In this document: positions 1-6,634 of the stretch, one piece after another | Layout of the letters: every line of letters begins with the position of its first letter | Numbering within the stretch: position 1 is the stretch's first letter | Assembly (NCBI GenBank): GCA_016192885.1 | Contig: JACPTH010000442.1 | Location: forward strand, 1 to 7,908 | Reading direction: 5' to 3' | Length of the DNA: 7,908 nucleotides | Source of the DNA: a bacterium | GTDB lineage: Bacteria; Muiribacteriota; Ozemobacteria; Ozemobacterales; Ozemobacteraceae | Notes under the pieces: model-generated | What the model was told of the DNA's origin: nothing | Database searches by the model: none | What the model saw: only the letters and a program-made list of their open reading frames with translations | Translations under genes and position numbers: made by a program

Positions 1-21
1 GTTGAGAAGGTACAAATTAAA

Positions 22-945
22 TCAAAACGGATACTCATACTCAACGGCGGTTCTAAAATACCCGAATCTATCATTTTTCAGCCGTTGGAATAGTGTAGGC
101 ATTAGCTGCGGGTCGTTTCTTTCCAGATTAAAGGTCAGAGCCCCCATCTCAGACATGTTGGTTCCAAAATGGGTATACCCGTCAATAAACGCGCCGCCAC
201 CAAAAGTCAATTTAAGCCTGCTACCTAGGCGGTAACCGCAATATCCTTCAAATGTTTTACGCCCTCGGTAGCTCTCGGTTTTTGAAAAAACCATGACTCC
301 ATCCCAGGAAAACCGGTGCCCGATAACCCCTCCTAAACCTACCGAAAACGCGACACAATCTAAAGAAATGCCTGCCTGCCTAATTTCCCCGAACTTGTAA
401 TCGGAATGAGCCATTACGTTTCGATGAAACCAATGATTCAAAGTAACATGAGAGGATTGTTGGCTCCCCTCATCAACCGTAAATCTCACATTCCCCTTTA
501 AAACAGGTTTTGGTTCTGTTCGCTCCATTTCTCGACCAATATAAAGAGTAGTTTGGGGGGCTGCGCCGCCGTGGCAATCCATGCAAGGGGTATTCCCCGG
601 CCGCAATCGGGAAGATTCGAACAACTTCACATCTAACTTATCTTTAAAATAATCAAAATCAAAAATAGTTGACAATCCGTGAAGCTGCACTTTCCCTTCG
701 GTTCTTTCAAACCTAAGGGCATCAAAAAGCTCGATCCCTTTTGATTCCCTCCGTTCGGTGACGGAACGCCCCTCAAATTGCTTGGGAACCTTTAGCGTAA
801 GCTTTTCTTGGCTTCGAAAAATTTTTGGCGAAACAGAAACCGACTCGGTTTCACTCCAGGTAGTTCCCTCGGGGAATAAGGGAAAAACAAAAAACATAAA
901 AAACACCGTTAAAACCGGCTTAAGCAATCTTCTAGAAAAAGTCAC
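22..945 (-). CDS. Exported protein with a single CxxCH heme motif and beta-barrel-like body
   Basis: I do not recognise a named family. The 307-residue product starts with a basic, hydrophobic segment (residues 1 to about 26) that fits a signal peptide, though no clear AxA cleavage site is visible. Residues 121-125 are CMDCH, a c-type heme attachment motif (bases 571-585), so export and heme ligation in the periplasm are expected. From about residue 85 on, alternating polar and aromatic/hydrophobic residues with glycine-rich turns suggest beta-strands. The last residues are EYEYPF, matching the terminal-phenylalanine signal of outer-membrane barrels. His171, His174 and His180 could supply a second heme ligand. 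Two further cysteines (197, 236) could pair. The start is GTG at 945: an in-frame stop lies at 988-990 with no ATG between. Only a weak GGA precedes the GTG, and TTG at codon 7 is an alternative. The gene lies 120 bases downstream of a lipoprotein gene on the same strand. Coding status is firm; the barrel and electron-transfer role are inference. Confidence 0.85.
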   Translation of the reverse strand: MTFSRRLLKPVLTVFFMFFVFPLFPEGTTWSETESVSVSPKIFRSQEKLTLKVPKQFEGRSVTERRESKGIELFDALRFERTEGKVQLHGLSTIFDFDYFKDKLDVKLFESSRLRPGNTPCMDCHGGAAPQTTLYIGREMERTEPKPVLKGNVRFTVDEGSQQSSHVTLNHWFHRNVMAHSDYKFGEIRQAGISLDCVAFSVGLGGVIGHRFSWDGVMVFSKTESYRGRKTFEGYCGYRLGSRLKLTFGGGAFIDGYTHFGTNMSEMGALTFNLERNDPQLMPTLFQRLKNDRFGYFRTAVEYEYPF

Positions 946-974
946 CTTATTCCGACCAGGAAAAAACTCAAAGG

Positions 975-997
975 AAAAAAACCGGCGCTACTTGCGC
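975..997 (-). terminator. Weak hairpin plus T7 tract ahead of the heme-motif gene
   Basis: Read on the minus strand, GCGC-AAGTA-GCGC forms a 4-bp GC stem with a five-base loop, followed after CGG by seven T residues (plus-strand A975-A981). It lies about 70 bases beyond the stop of the upstream lipoprotein gene and 30 bases before the GTG of the heme-motif gene. It could be a weak intrinsic terminator or an attenuator. The stem is short and offset from the T run, so the call is tentative. Confidence 0.3.
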
Positions 998-1065
998 AAA
1001 AATACCCGATGAATTCGAGCTAGAATAAAACACGCGCAATTCTCAACGGTTATTATTGAAACCAA

Positions 1066-1992
1066 TCAACTCGTTGTGAATGTTCTGGCAATTGAGGTGC
1101 CCGAATAGATTCCTACGCTGGAATCATCGGCGCGTTTAACGGATGACGAACTATAGGTAAGAGTATAGGTAGACCCGCCCCTAAATTGCTTCCCGTTCTT
1201 GGTGTTAGAAACAAGAGTAACCAGAAGATAACTGTATCCCAAGGAATCATTCTGCGAAACTTGCAGCAAACCGCTTGAAATATCACTGTGACCAAGAGTA
1301 ACGGTGCTTCCGGATGCGCCTCTCGCGGTAATTTGGAAACTGGTCGTGGCAGTTTGGACAAGCGCGTCAAAAGTGATTTTAAGCGTAGTATTTGTCGAGG
1401 CGACCCCCACCGCGTTAGCAAGCTCGGCAAAGGTTCCATCGCTCTTTCTGTATTCTATGCTCTTAACTCCTAATGATTTAGACGATGTCCCGGTCGAAGT
1501 CGGAACGGATACTCCTGAACCTCCCGTTGCGGAAACCGTATATGTTCCACCTGCATTCGTAGCAATATTCAGGGTTACTTCAAGATTCTTTGAGGTCGAA
1601 CCAGATGTCGTGGTATCTAGGGAAATAGAAATAGTTACAGGGTTCTTTGAGCCAACTTGAACCGTTAACGAAGCAGTGCCCCCGCCGGCGGATATAATAG
1701 AGGAAAAACCCGAGTTGGATGAATCAACTGAAACCCTATAAATCATATTGGTTCCGCTCGTGGAATTGTATGTCAGGGTCGTTCCGTTAATAGTCACTTT
1801 AATATCTTGCGGAATTAAAGCGGTCCGAATTGAAGCAGTTAAAGCGCTAGTAGGAACATTGGTCTGAAGCACTAGTGCGTTGGCCTTTTGGGTTCCTGTC
1901 GAAGTCACTTTGTCATCATTGATGTCAAAGCAACCAAAAGAAAAAACTGAGAACGCAAGAATCAACCCAAGGAAAAACCTCTTAAGACTCAT
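1066..1992 (-). CDS. Secreted lipoprotein, Ser/Thr-rich, with one C-terminal Ig-like domain
   Basis: The 308-residue product begins with a lysine/arginine-containing hydrophobic signal ending in FSFGC. Cys21 is the predicted lipidated residue after signal peptidase II cleavage. The +2 residue is Phe rather than Asp, so under E. coli rules outer-membrane sorting is expected. Residues 35-165 are Ser/Thr/Gly-rich and predicted beta. Residues about 174-308 resemble SbsA-type bacterial Ig-like repeats: a strand such as LKITFDA, then an extended strand pair, then STYTLTYSSSSVK. The architecture parallels the larger lipoprotein encoded upstream on the same strand, including a similar ASIRTA/ASIRAA stretch soon after the lipobox, so the two look like diverged paralogues. 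ATG 1992 has AGG (plus-strand 1998-2000) five bases upstream. A hairpin terminator separates it from the upstream lipoprotein gene, and it has its own TTGACC box. The role is unknown; surface structure, adhesion or binding is inference. No enzymatic motif is visible. Confidence 0.9.
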   Translation of the reverse strand: MSLKRFFLGLILAFSVFSFGCFDINDDKVTSTGTQKANALVLQTNVPTSALTASIRTALIPQDIKVTINGTTLTYNSTSGTNMIYRVSVDSSNSGFSSIISAGGGTASLTVQVGSKNPVTISISLDTTTSGSTSKNLEVTLNIATNAGGTYTVSATGGSGVSVPTSTGTSSKSLGVKSIEYRKSDGTFAELANAVGVASTNTTLKITFDALVQTATTSFQITARGASGSTVTLGHSDISSGLLQVSQNDSLGYSYLLVTLVSNTKNGKQFRGGSTYTLTYSSSSVKRADDSSVGIYSGTSIARTFTTS

Positions 1993-2006
1993 CTTTTCCT
2001 ACCCCT

Positions 2007-2035
2007 AAATTACAAAATTAATTTGCATTGGTCAA
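2007..2035 (-). promoter_or_regulatory. Candidate sigma70-like promoter of the 308-residue lipoprotein
   Basis: On the minus strand TTGACC (2035-2030, five of six matches to TTGACA) is followed by TAATTT at 17 bases, or by the better-matching TGTAAT at 15 bases. Transcription would then begin about ten bases or fewer before the ATG at 1992, leaving a very short leader. The -35 box shares the string TTTTGTTGAC with the promoter region of the larger lipoprotein gene. Confidence 0.45.
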
Positions 2036-2060
2036 CAAAAGCGAAATTGTAAAGAAAGCG

Positions 2061-2096
2061 AAAACGCTCTCCGGAGATTTACTTCCGGAAAGCGTT
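2061..2096 (-). terminator. Intrinsic terminator of the 472-residue lipoprotein gene
   Basis: Plus-strand arms 2063-2075 and 2084-2096 are inverted repeats of 13 bases around an eight-base loop, with one C/A mismatch as written. In the minus-strand RNA that position becomes a G-U wobble, so the stem is fully paired, and it is followed by a TTTT run (2064-2061). It starts 15 bases after the stop of the larger lipoprotein gene. Orientation, wobble pairing and T run all favour termination of leftward transcription. Confidence 0.85.
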
Positions 2097-2111
2097 GCTC
2101 GATTTTAGTTC

Positions 2112-3530
2112 TTATTGAACAGTGAAGGTAACTGTTGAAGAGGTATCTAGAGCATTACTGTTAGTATCCGTAAAGCTTCCGCTTACGAACGTAATAGTAT
2201 AGCTTCCTGCGGTGAGTGTCTTCCCAGTTTTAAATAGAATTGTAACAACCTTCTTAGTTGAATCTTGAGTGGGAGCTTGGAAATAATCTTTGTAGACTCC
2301 GGTTACGGTGCTTGATCCGACAACTTTTTTGAAAGTGTAAGACGAAGAGGTGGTTAAGTCGGTCGGTAGCGTCACGCCGTAATCAAAAGTTAACTCAACG
2401 TGATGGGCGGCGGTCGTAACATAAACCGGAGAGGTTCCGGATTTAACGGTCGTGCTGGCGGAATTTTTTGCATCCCAAGAGACCAACGCGGCTTTTTTGA
2501 TTTGGAGCTTATAAACACTGCTTGCCGCGATGGTGGCGGTAACAGTCGCATTGCTCGCGGAAGTAATAGTGGCACTATTGAAAGTCACATCATAGGATGA
2601 ATAGGGGTCAAGTTTGGTGGACCCGGTTTGACCGTAAACAGTCAGGCTTAGAACTTTCTTGTCAGTCGATAAGCTCATAGTTGCCAACCCGTTATCAGAA
2701 TTACTAAATGTCACGGTAACGCTTGTTCCGCTGGTTTTCTTCGCGGTAACCGAATAGGTTGTCGGAATCGCCGCAATGGCATTCGAAAAATAAATCTTGA
2801 AAACCGGTTGGTCGAACGGAACATCAGTTACAACCGTGGTCGCGCCAAGAGTCGCTTCCGTCGTCGAATTCGCCGGAGTCACAGTTACTTTCTCAACATA
2901 GAGAGAAGGTAAAGTTGTCGTAGGAGCGCTGACCGGCGCGGTTTGGGTCGCGGTGGTAGTGGTTGGAGCAGTTGCAGTGGTAGTGCCGGCAGGAATATAG
3001 GCAACGGTATAGGTGTAAGTTACGGTTCCCGTTGAATTGCTTAGAGAAAAGCTCAAGGTGGTGGTTACGGGGGCAACCGTTGGGGCGGCGGTGGTTCCTG
3101 CTAAGGACGAAGTCACTTCGAAAACGACCGAAATCGGCGTCGTCAAACCTGGCGGGTAGATTTTCAAGCTCATGGCATAATTTCCGCTTGTGGCACCCGA
3201 AGACAGGTCTGTCGTGGGAATGTTAGTCGCAGCGGTATACGTAACAGTGGTGGTATCAGACGCTGTGATAGTCATCGTGTAAGTGGCGCCACTCTTGCCA
3301 TACATGTAGCAAGTAGCGTTTGACAAATCAAGATTCGCGGCCCGAATAGAAGCGCCTGCAACAGTTTTTGGAAGTTTCACCGACGGCTTAACGGAAGTAA
3401 CAGAAGCAGCCCCGCCTGCAGCGGTAGTAGCTCCATCACCTTCGTCAAAACCCCAAAGACCATCGATTCTACAACCGGTAACAAAAGGAATAAGACCTAC
3501 CATTAGGACAATAACCAAAATTTTTCTCAT
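2112..3530 (-). CDS. Large Thr/Ser-rich lipoprotein with two Ig-like (Big_5/SbsA-type) domains
   Basis: The 472-residue product has a signal peptide ending in FVTGC, with Cys20 as the predicted lipidated residue and Arg at +2, which is compatible with outer-membrane sorting. Residues 21-45 are an acidic, Gly/Ala-rich tether. Residues 50-180 are a beta-rich, Thr-rich region. Residues about 182-207 form a low-complexity Thr/Pro/Ala linker. Two similar beta domains follow, about 211-340 and 345-472. Each ends in a strand pair typical of SbsA-like Ig domains (LDPYSSYDVTFNSATIT and LTAGSYTITFVSGSFTD). No catalytic motif is visible, so a structural, adhesive or ligand-binding role at the cell surface is the most that can be inferred. 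ATG 3530 is the only sensible start, because it places the signal peptide correctly and no upstream in-frame start exists. Its Shine-Dalgarno sequence is 13 bases away, which is unusual (see the site entry). A strong terminator follows the gene. Confidence 0.92.
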   Translation of the reverse strand: MRKILVIVLMVGLIPFVTGCRIDGLWGFDEGDGATTAAGGAASVTSVKPSVKLPKTVAGASIRAANLDLSNATCYMYGKSGATYTMTITASDTTTVTYTAATNIPTTDLSSGATSGNYAMSLKIYPPGLTTPISVVFEVTSSLAGTTAAPTVAPVTTTLSFSLSNSTGTVTYTYTVAYIPAGTTTATAPTTTTATQTAPVSAPTTTLPSLYVEKVTVTPANSTTEATLGATTVVTDVPFDQPVFKIYFSNAIAAIPTTYSVTAKKTSGTSVTVTFSNSDNGLATMSLSTDKKVLSLTVYGQTGSTKLDPYSSYDVTFNSATITSASNATVTATIAASSVYKLQIKKAALVSWDAKNSASTTVKSGTSPVYVTTAAHHVELTFDYGVTLPTDLTTSSSYTFKKVVGSSTVTGVYKDYFQAPTQDSTKKVVTILFKTGKTLTAGSYTITFVSGSFTDTNSNALDTSSTVTFTVQ

Positions 3531-3550
3531 GACGTTTTCATATCCTCCTT
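3527..3550 (-). promoter_or_regulatory. Displaced Shine-Dalgarno and four-codon minicistron at the lipoprotein start
   Basis: AAGGAGG (minus strand, 3550-3544) is a perfect Shine-Dalgarno sequence but lies 13 bases before the lipoprotein ATG at 3530. Between them is another ATG (3541-3539) that reads M-K-T-S and stops at TGA (3529-3527). That TGA overlaps the lipoprotein start in the classic ATGA arrangement of translational coupling. The minicistron ATG is only two bases from the Shine-Dalgarno core, so neither start is ideally spaced. The arrangement is directly visible; coupling or a regulatory role is inference. Confidence 0.5.
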
Positions 3551-3567
3551 CAGAATTGTGACGAAAG

Positions 3568-3600
3568 ATTTACCATAGGGCAATTTGAAATGTCAACAAA
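3568..3600 (-). promoter_or_regulatory. Candidate promoter of the 472-residue lipoprotein, perfect TTGACA box
   Basis: On the minus strand a perfect TTGACA (3596-3591) is preceded by a T-rich, UP-element-like stretch and followed 17 bases later by GTAAAT (3573-3568), which matches only the last three positions of the -10 consensus. The predicted leader is about 30 bases and includes the Shine-Dalgarno sequence. The -35 context matches the one in front of the neighbouring lipoprotein gene. Confidence 0.5.
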
Positions 3601-3679
3601 AAAATTTTCCTTTCCCTTAAACTTTCTATGTTTGTATCTTTGAACCATGTCAAAAAAAAGGTTCGTTTAGAGCCATGAA

Positions 3680-4108
3680 TCAGGTTTCAGGGTTAATATC
3701 TACTTCTCTAACGCCCTTTTTGGAGCGATTTATTTCGACTTGATTTCGAACAAGATCTCTAACATTTAAAGGGTTAGGAATTCCCTCAAAGAAGATTCGC
3801 GAACTTCCGCGATCGGTAGTTTCAATTTTTAAGTTCCCGTAGCCAAAAACTCTTAATACCAACGGTTCTTCTACATGAAATTCCTTGACACGGTAAAGCT
3901 CAATATCGTCATTTTCCTTTGAAAAAATTCCGCGACGAAGCTTAATTCTCTCAGTAGTTAGCTCATATTCCGTCGTTTGGATAGTCAAAAAACGAATTAT
4001 TCCCATTACCAAAGGAACAATTAACCAGCAGAACAAAAGACAGATGCCGTAGTATCCAATGGATAAAAGATGAGAAGGCCTCCCTCTCCAGATTTTTTCC
4101 TCGGGCAT
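3680..4108 (-). CDS. Membrane-anchored bacterial PH-domain protein (YdbS/bPH2-like)
   Basis: The 142-residue product begins with the MPEEKIWRGRPS lead-in typical of bacterial PH-domain membrane proteins. A long hydrophobic stretch follows at residues 13-41, enough for one long helix or a tight hairpin. Residues about 44-126 match the bPH2 pattern: YELTTERIKLRRGIFSK, then IELYRVKEF, then LRVFGYGNLKIETTD. Members are small envelope proteins whose PH-like fold faces the cytoplasm; their biochemical function is mostly unknown. The C-terminal tail is short and charged. ATG 4108 is well supported by AGGGAGG (plus-strand 4114-4120) five bases upstream. A TTGACT box (plus-strand 4195-4200) could be a -35 element, but no good -10 follows it. 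The gene is divergent from the spermidine-synthase-like gene. No hairpin terminator is visible in the roughly 150 bases downstream. Confidence 0.88.
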   Translation of the reverse strand: MPEEKIWRGRPSHLLSIGYYGICLLFCWLIVPLVMGIIRFLTIQTTEYELTTERIKLRRGIFSKENDDIELYRVKEFHVEEPLVLRVFGYGNLKIETTDRGSSRIFFEGIPNPLNVRDLVRNQVEINRSKKGVREVDINPET

Positions 4109-4251
4109 AAGTTCCTCCCTAAAATCAAAAATTTTCCAAAAGCAAAAGGCAATTTAAAGAATTCATGAAATAAATGCCTATTCTTATTCCGAAAAGTCAA
4201 GCTCTTGGAGCCTTCTAAAAAATGGCAATTCAACGGACATAGGCTAAACAC

Positions 4252-4280
4252 TTACAATAAGGTTTGGTTTTCGCTATAAT
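4252..4280 (+). promoter_or_regulatory. Candidate promoter with perfect TATAAT for the spermidine-synthase-like gene
   Basis: TTACAA (4252-4257), a partial match to TTGACA, is followed after exactly 17 bases by a perfect TATAAT (4275-4280). The expected transcription start is near 4287, only about five bases before the ATG at 4292. If used, it would give a nearly leaderless mRNA that excludes the only purine-rich stretch, GGGG at 4281-4284. Confidence 0.55.
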
Positions 4281-4291
4281 GGGGCGCCATT

Positions 4292-6532
4292 ATGCCCATC
4301 ATTTCCTTTTTTTGTAAATTTCTTTCTTTTTTCGCGGGCGATCGTTTTTTATTCTCGACAGCGATTTTTTTAGCCTCATTCCTTCTGTTTTTAATTCAAC
4401 CGATGGCGGCCAAAATGACCTTGCCAAATCTTGGGGGAGCCCCCACCGTTTGGATAACCTCCATGGTCTTTTTTCAAACCATGCTTTTTTTGGGGTATTT
4501 GTATTCTCATTTTTCCATCAAGCTGCTTGGAGTTGGCCGCCAAAAACGCTTTCATATAGTTCTTGCCATATTTTCGCCCTTTTTTTTGCGATTAGGTTTT
4601 CCTGATTCAATCGCTAATTCCGCTTCTTCATACCCAATTTGGTGGTTGTTTCGAGAACTTTTTCTTTCTCTCGGATTTCCGCTTTTTATTATTGCGGCTA
4701 CCTCTCCCCTTCTTCAATTGTGGTTTTCATTCACTCAAGATCTTTTTGGAAGAGACCCCTACTTTCTTTTCCAAGCTGGGAACATCGGGAGTATGGCCGC
4801 CCTATTGTGTTACCCGACTCTAATTGAGCCCAATTTTCCTCTCAGCTTCCAAACCAATCTATGGATAATCGGGTTTGTTATTCTTATTCTCCTTCTTATT
4901 CTTTGCGCATTAAGAGTTACCGCTTCCCAGGTTTCTAACTTTTGCCTGCAGGGGCAAAATGACCCTATTCCTCCGTTGCCTCTGTTAAAAAAAGTAAAGT
5001 GGGTTTTATTTTCCTTTATTCCTTCAAGTTTAATGTTAGGGGTTACAAACTTTATTACTACCGATCTTGCTCCTATTCCCCTTCTTTGGATTATCCCCTT
5101 GACGCTTTACCTACTTTCTTTCATTGTGGTTTTCTCCAGGAAGAGTCTTATCCCAAATTTTTGGTTCCTGACTTTATTGACCGTCATGCTCCCCATGTTT
5201 ATTCCTATCCACACGTACCATGTTGCTTCCCCTTTGTGGTTAATCATTCTCTATCATCTGACCGTTTTTTTCCTAATCTCTGTTCAATTTCATGGAGCGA
5301 TTGCGGAAGAGCGGCCTCCGACTTTTCACCTTACGAATTACTATCTTCTTATCTCTTTTGGAGGGTTAATGGGAGGACAATTCAATGGAATTATCGCTCC
5401 GTTGGTTTTTAATCAGCTCACCGAGTATCCGGTAATTTACGCGCTTGCTTTTTTACTAGTTCCCGTCCGCGCCTTCAATTGTCAACAACGTTCCTTTCCG
5501 CGATGCCTTGCATTTTTGTCTCTGGGATTAAATTTCTTTCTAATTTTCGAATCGTTTGATGCATTTTCAAAAATTTCCATAAATCCTTCAAAGGCTGCTA
5601 TGGTTTTTACCTTGATTTTCATGAACCTAGTGTCCTACTTTTTCCCGAAAGTTGTAACCATCGCTCTTGCTACTGTTTTTGCGGTTTTATCTTTTAATAT
5701 TTCACCTTCAGATTTTGAAGTAAAATCAGGCCGAAGTTTTTTCGGAGTGTTTCAAATTTTTCGGGATGAAAATTCAACCAACCACCGACTAATCCATGGA
5801 ACAACCAACCACGGGGGTCAGTTTCTTCAAGCCCCATTTTCCCGCAAACCCCTTTTCTACTATTACACAGAAAGCCCGATTGGTCAGGTTTTTAAAGAAC
5901 TCAATGCGAAATCTGGAATGCTAAATGTCGGTATTGTCGGCTTAGGAACCGGAGGTTTGGCCGCATATGCCAGGTCAGGAGATCGATTCACCTTCTATGA
6001 AATTGACCCCCTCATCGTGGAAATTGCTAATAACACGGAATACTTCACATATCTAAAAGATTGTTTGGGAAGTTGCAGCGTAGAATTAGGCGACGGCAGA
6101 ATTTCTCTTAAATCCGCGCTTGAGAATCATTTCGATTTAATCATTTTGGACGCATATAGTTCGGATTTTGTACCAGTTCACCTGTTAACAAAGGAAGCCG
6201 TTCAAATGTATTTCAGGAAGTTAAAGAAAGGGGGAATTCTAGCTTTTCATATTTCTAACCGCTACCTTAACCTTGAACCTGTCCTTGGAAATCTGGCAAG
6301 GGCCGGTCGTTATCGCGCTTTAACCCAATTATATGACCCATCGAAAGATTCATCCATTCCCAAGTCAATCAAGCCATGCATTTACAAGTCAAAATGGGTT
6401 ATCATTACGCGATACAAATTCAACTTCGGGAATTTGCCGAACGATGATCGGTGGAAAGCCGTTAAGGAAAATCGGGAAATTCCTCAATGGACGGATGATT
6501 ACACAAGCATTTTGAAACTCTACCATGAATAG
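4292..6532 (+). CDS. Fused polytopic membrane protein / spermidine-synthase-like SAM-binding domain
   Basis: The 746-residue protein has about 13-15 hydrophobic segments over residues 18-470 and then a soluble C-terminal domain. The N-terminal LFLIQPMAAK, LGGAPTVW and FFQTMLFLGYLYSH motifs (residues 32-73) are characteristic of proteins annotated as fused MFS/spermidine synthase. The C-terminal part has LIHGTTNHGGQ (500-510), GLGTGG (550-555, SAM/decarboxy-SAM loop), acidic YEIDP (569-573), GDGR (600-603), DAYSSD (620-625) and HLLTKEA. These are Rossmann-fold aminopropyltransferase features. Family members are integral membrane proteins of unproven substrate, so authentic spermidine synthesis should not be assumed. 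The start is ATG 4292: a TAA in frame at 4277-4279 rules out an upstream start, and the next ATG is codon 38, inside the first membrane segment. The gene is divergent from the PH-domain gene and is followed, after 102 bases without a visible terminator, by the cystathionine beta-synthase-type gene. Confidence 0.93.
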   Translation: MPIISFFCKFLSFFAGDRFLFSTAIFLASFLLFLIQPMAAKMTLPNLGGAPTVWITSMVFFQTMLFLGYLYSHFSIKLLGVGRQKRFHIVLAIFSPFFLRLGFPDSIANSASSYPIWWLFRELFLSLGFPLFIIAATSPLLQLWFSFTQDLFGRDPYFLFQAGNIGSMAALLCYPTLIEPNFPLSFQTNLWIIGFVILILLLILCALRVTASQVSNFCLQGQNDPIPPLPLLKKVKWVLFSFIPSSLMLGVTNFITTDLAPIPLLWIIPLTLYLLSFIVVFSRKSLIPNFWFLTLLTVMLPMFIPIHTYHVASPLWLIILYHLTVFFLISVQFHGAIAEERPPTFHLTNYYLLISFGGLMGGQFNGIIAPLVFNQLTEYPVIYALAFLLVPVRAFNCQQRSFPRCLAFLSLGLNFFLIFESFDAFSKISINPSKAAMVFTLIFMNLVSYFFPKVVTIALATVFAVLSFNISPSDFEVKSGRSFFGVFQIFRDENSTNHRLIHGTTNHGGQFLQAPFSRKPLFYYYTESPIGQVFKELNAKSGMLNVGIVGLGTGGLAAYARSGDRFTFYEIDPLIVEIANNTEYFTYLKDCLGSCSVELGDGRISLKSALENHFDLIILDAYSSDFVPVHLLTKEAVQMYFRKLKKGGILAFHISNRYLNLEPVLGNLARAGRYRALTQLYDPSKDSSIPKSIKPCIYKSKWVIITRYKFNFGNLPNDDRWKAVKENREIPQWTDDYTSILKLYHE

Positions 6533-6566
6533 ATTTCTTTTTACTCAAAGAGTTGCAAATAATTTC

Positions 6567-6592
6567 GAATTGGGAATTGGGAATTGGGAATT
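6567..6592 (+). repeat. Heptanucleotide tandem repeat, 3.7 copies of GAATTGG
   Basis: GAATTGG is repeated three times without error and followed by a partial GAATT, covering 26 bases in the 102-base gap between the two plus-strand genes. It ends 42 bases before the downstream ATG. Short tandem repeats of this kind can change copy number by slipped-strand mispairing and alter promoter or leader spacing. No clear promoter elements are positioned around it, so an effect on expression is inference. Confidence 0.9.
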
Positions 6593-6634
6593 AAGGGTTA
6601 CGGATTTGAAATTGATAGCTTGGGAGAAATCAAA

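Noticed and set aside
1288..1660. Plus-strand open frames opposite the 308-residue lipoprotein gene
   Set aside because: They are antisense shadows of a well-supported gene with a lipobox and ribosome site. They have no recognisable motifs and no ribosome sites.
3642..3664. Inverted repeat GAACC/GGTTC around eight A residues downstream of the PH-domain gene, resembling a terminator
   Set aside because: The T run on the transcribed strand lies inside the 13-base loop rather than after the stem, and the stem is only five pairs.
4999..5412. Plus-strand 137-codon frame inside the spermidine-synthase-like gene
   Set aside because: It is an out-of-frame shadow of the family-matching 746-residue reading frame. 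Its Cys/Tyr/Ser-rich composition is typical of shifted reading of TTT/CTT-rich membrane-protein codons.
4292..6532. Calling the fused protein a genuine spermidine synthase (speE)
   Set aside because: The large membrane portion and DAYSSD in place of the usual polyamine-site pattern place it in the fused family of unproven substrate, so no gene symbol is justified.
6567..6592. Heptamer repeat as a CRISPR-like array
   Set aside because: The units are directly adjacent with no spacers and only seven bases long.
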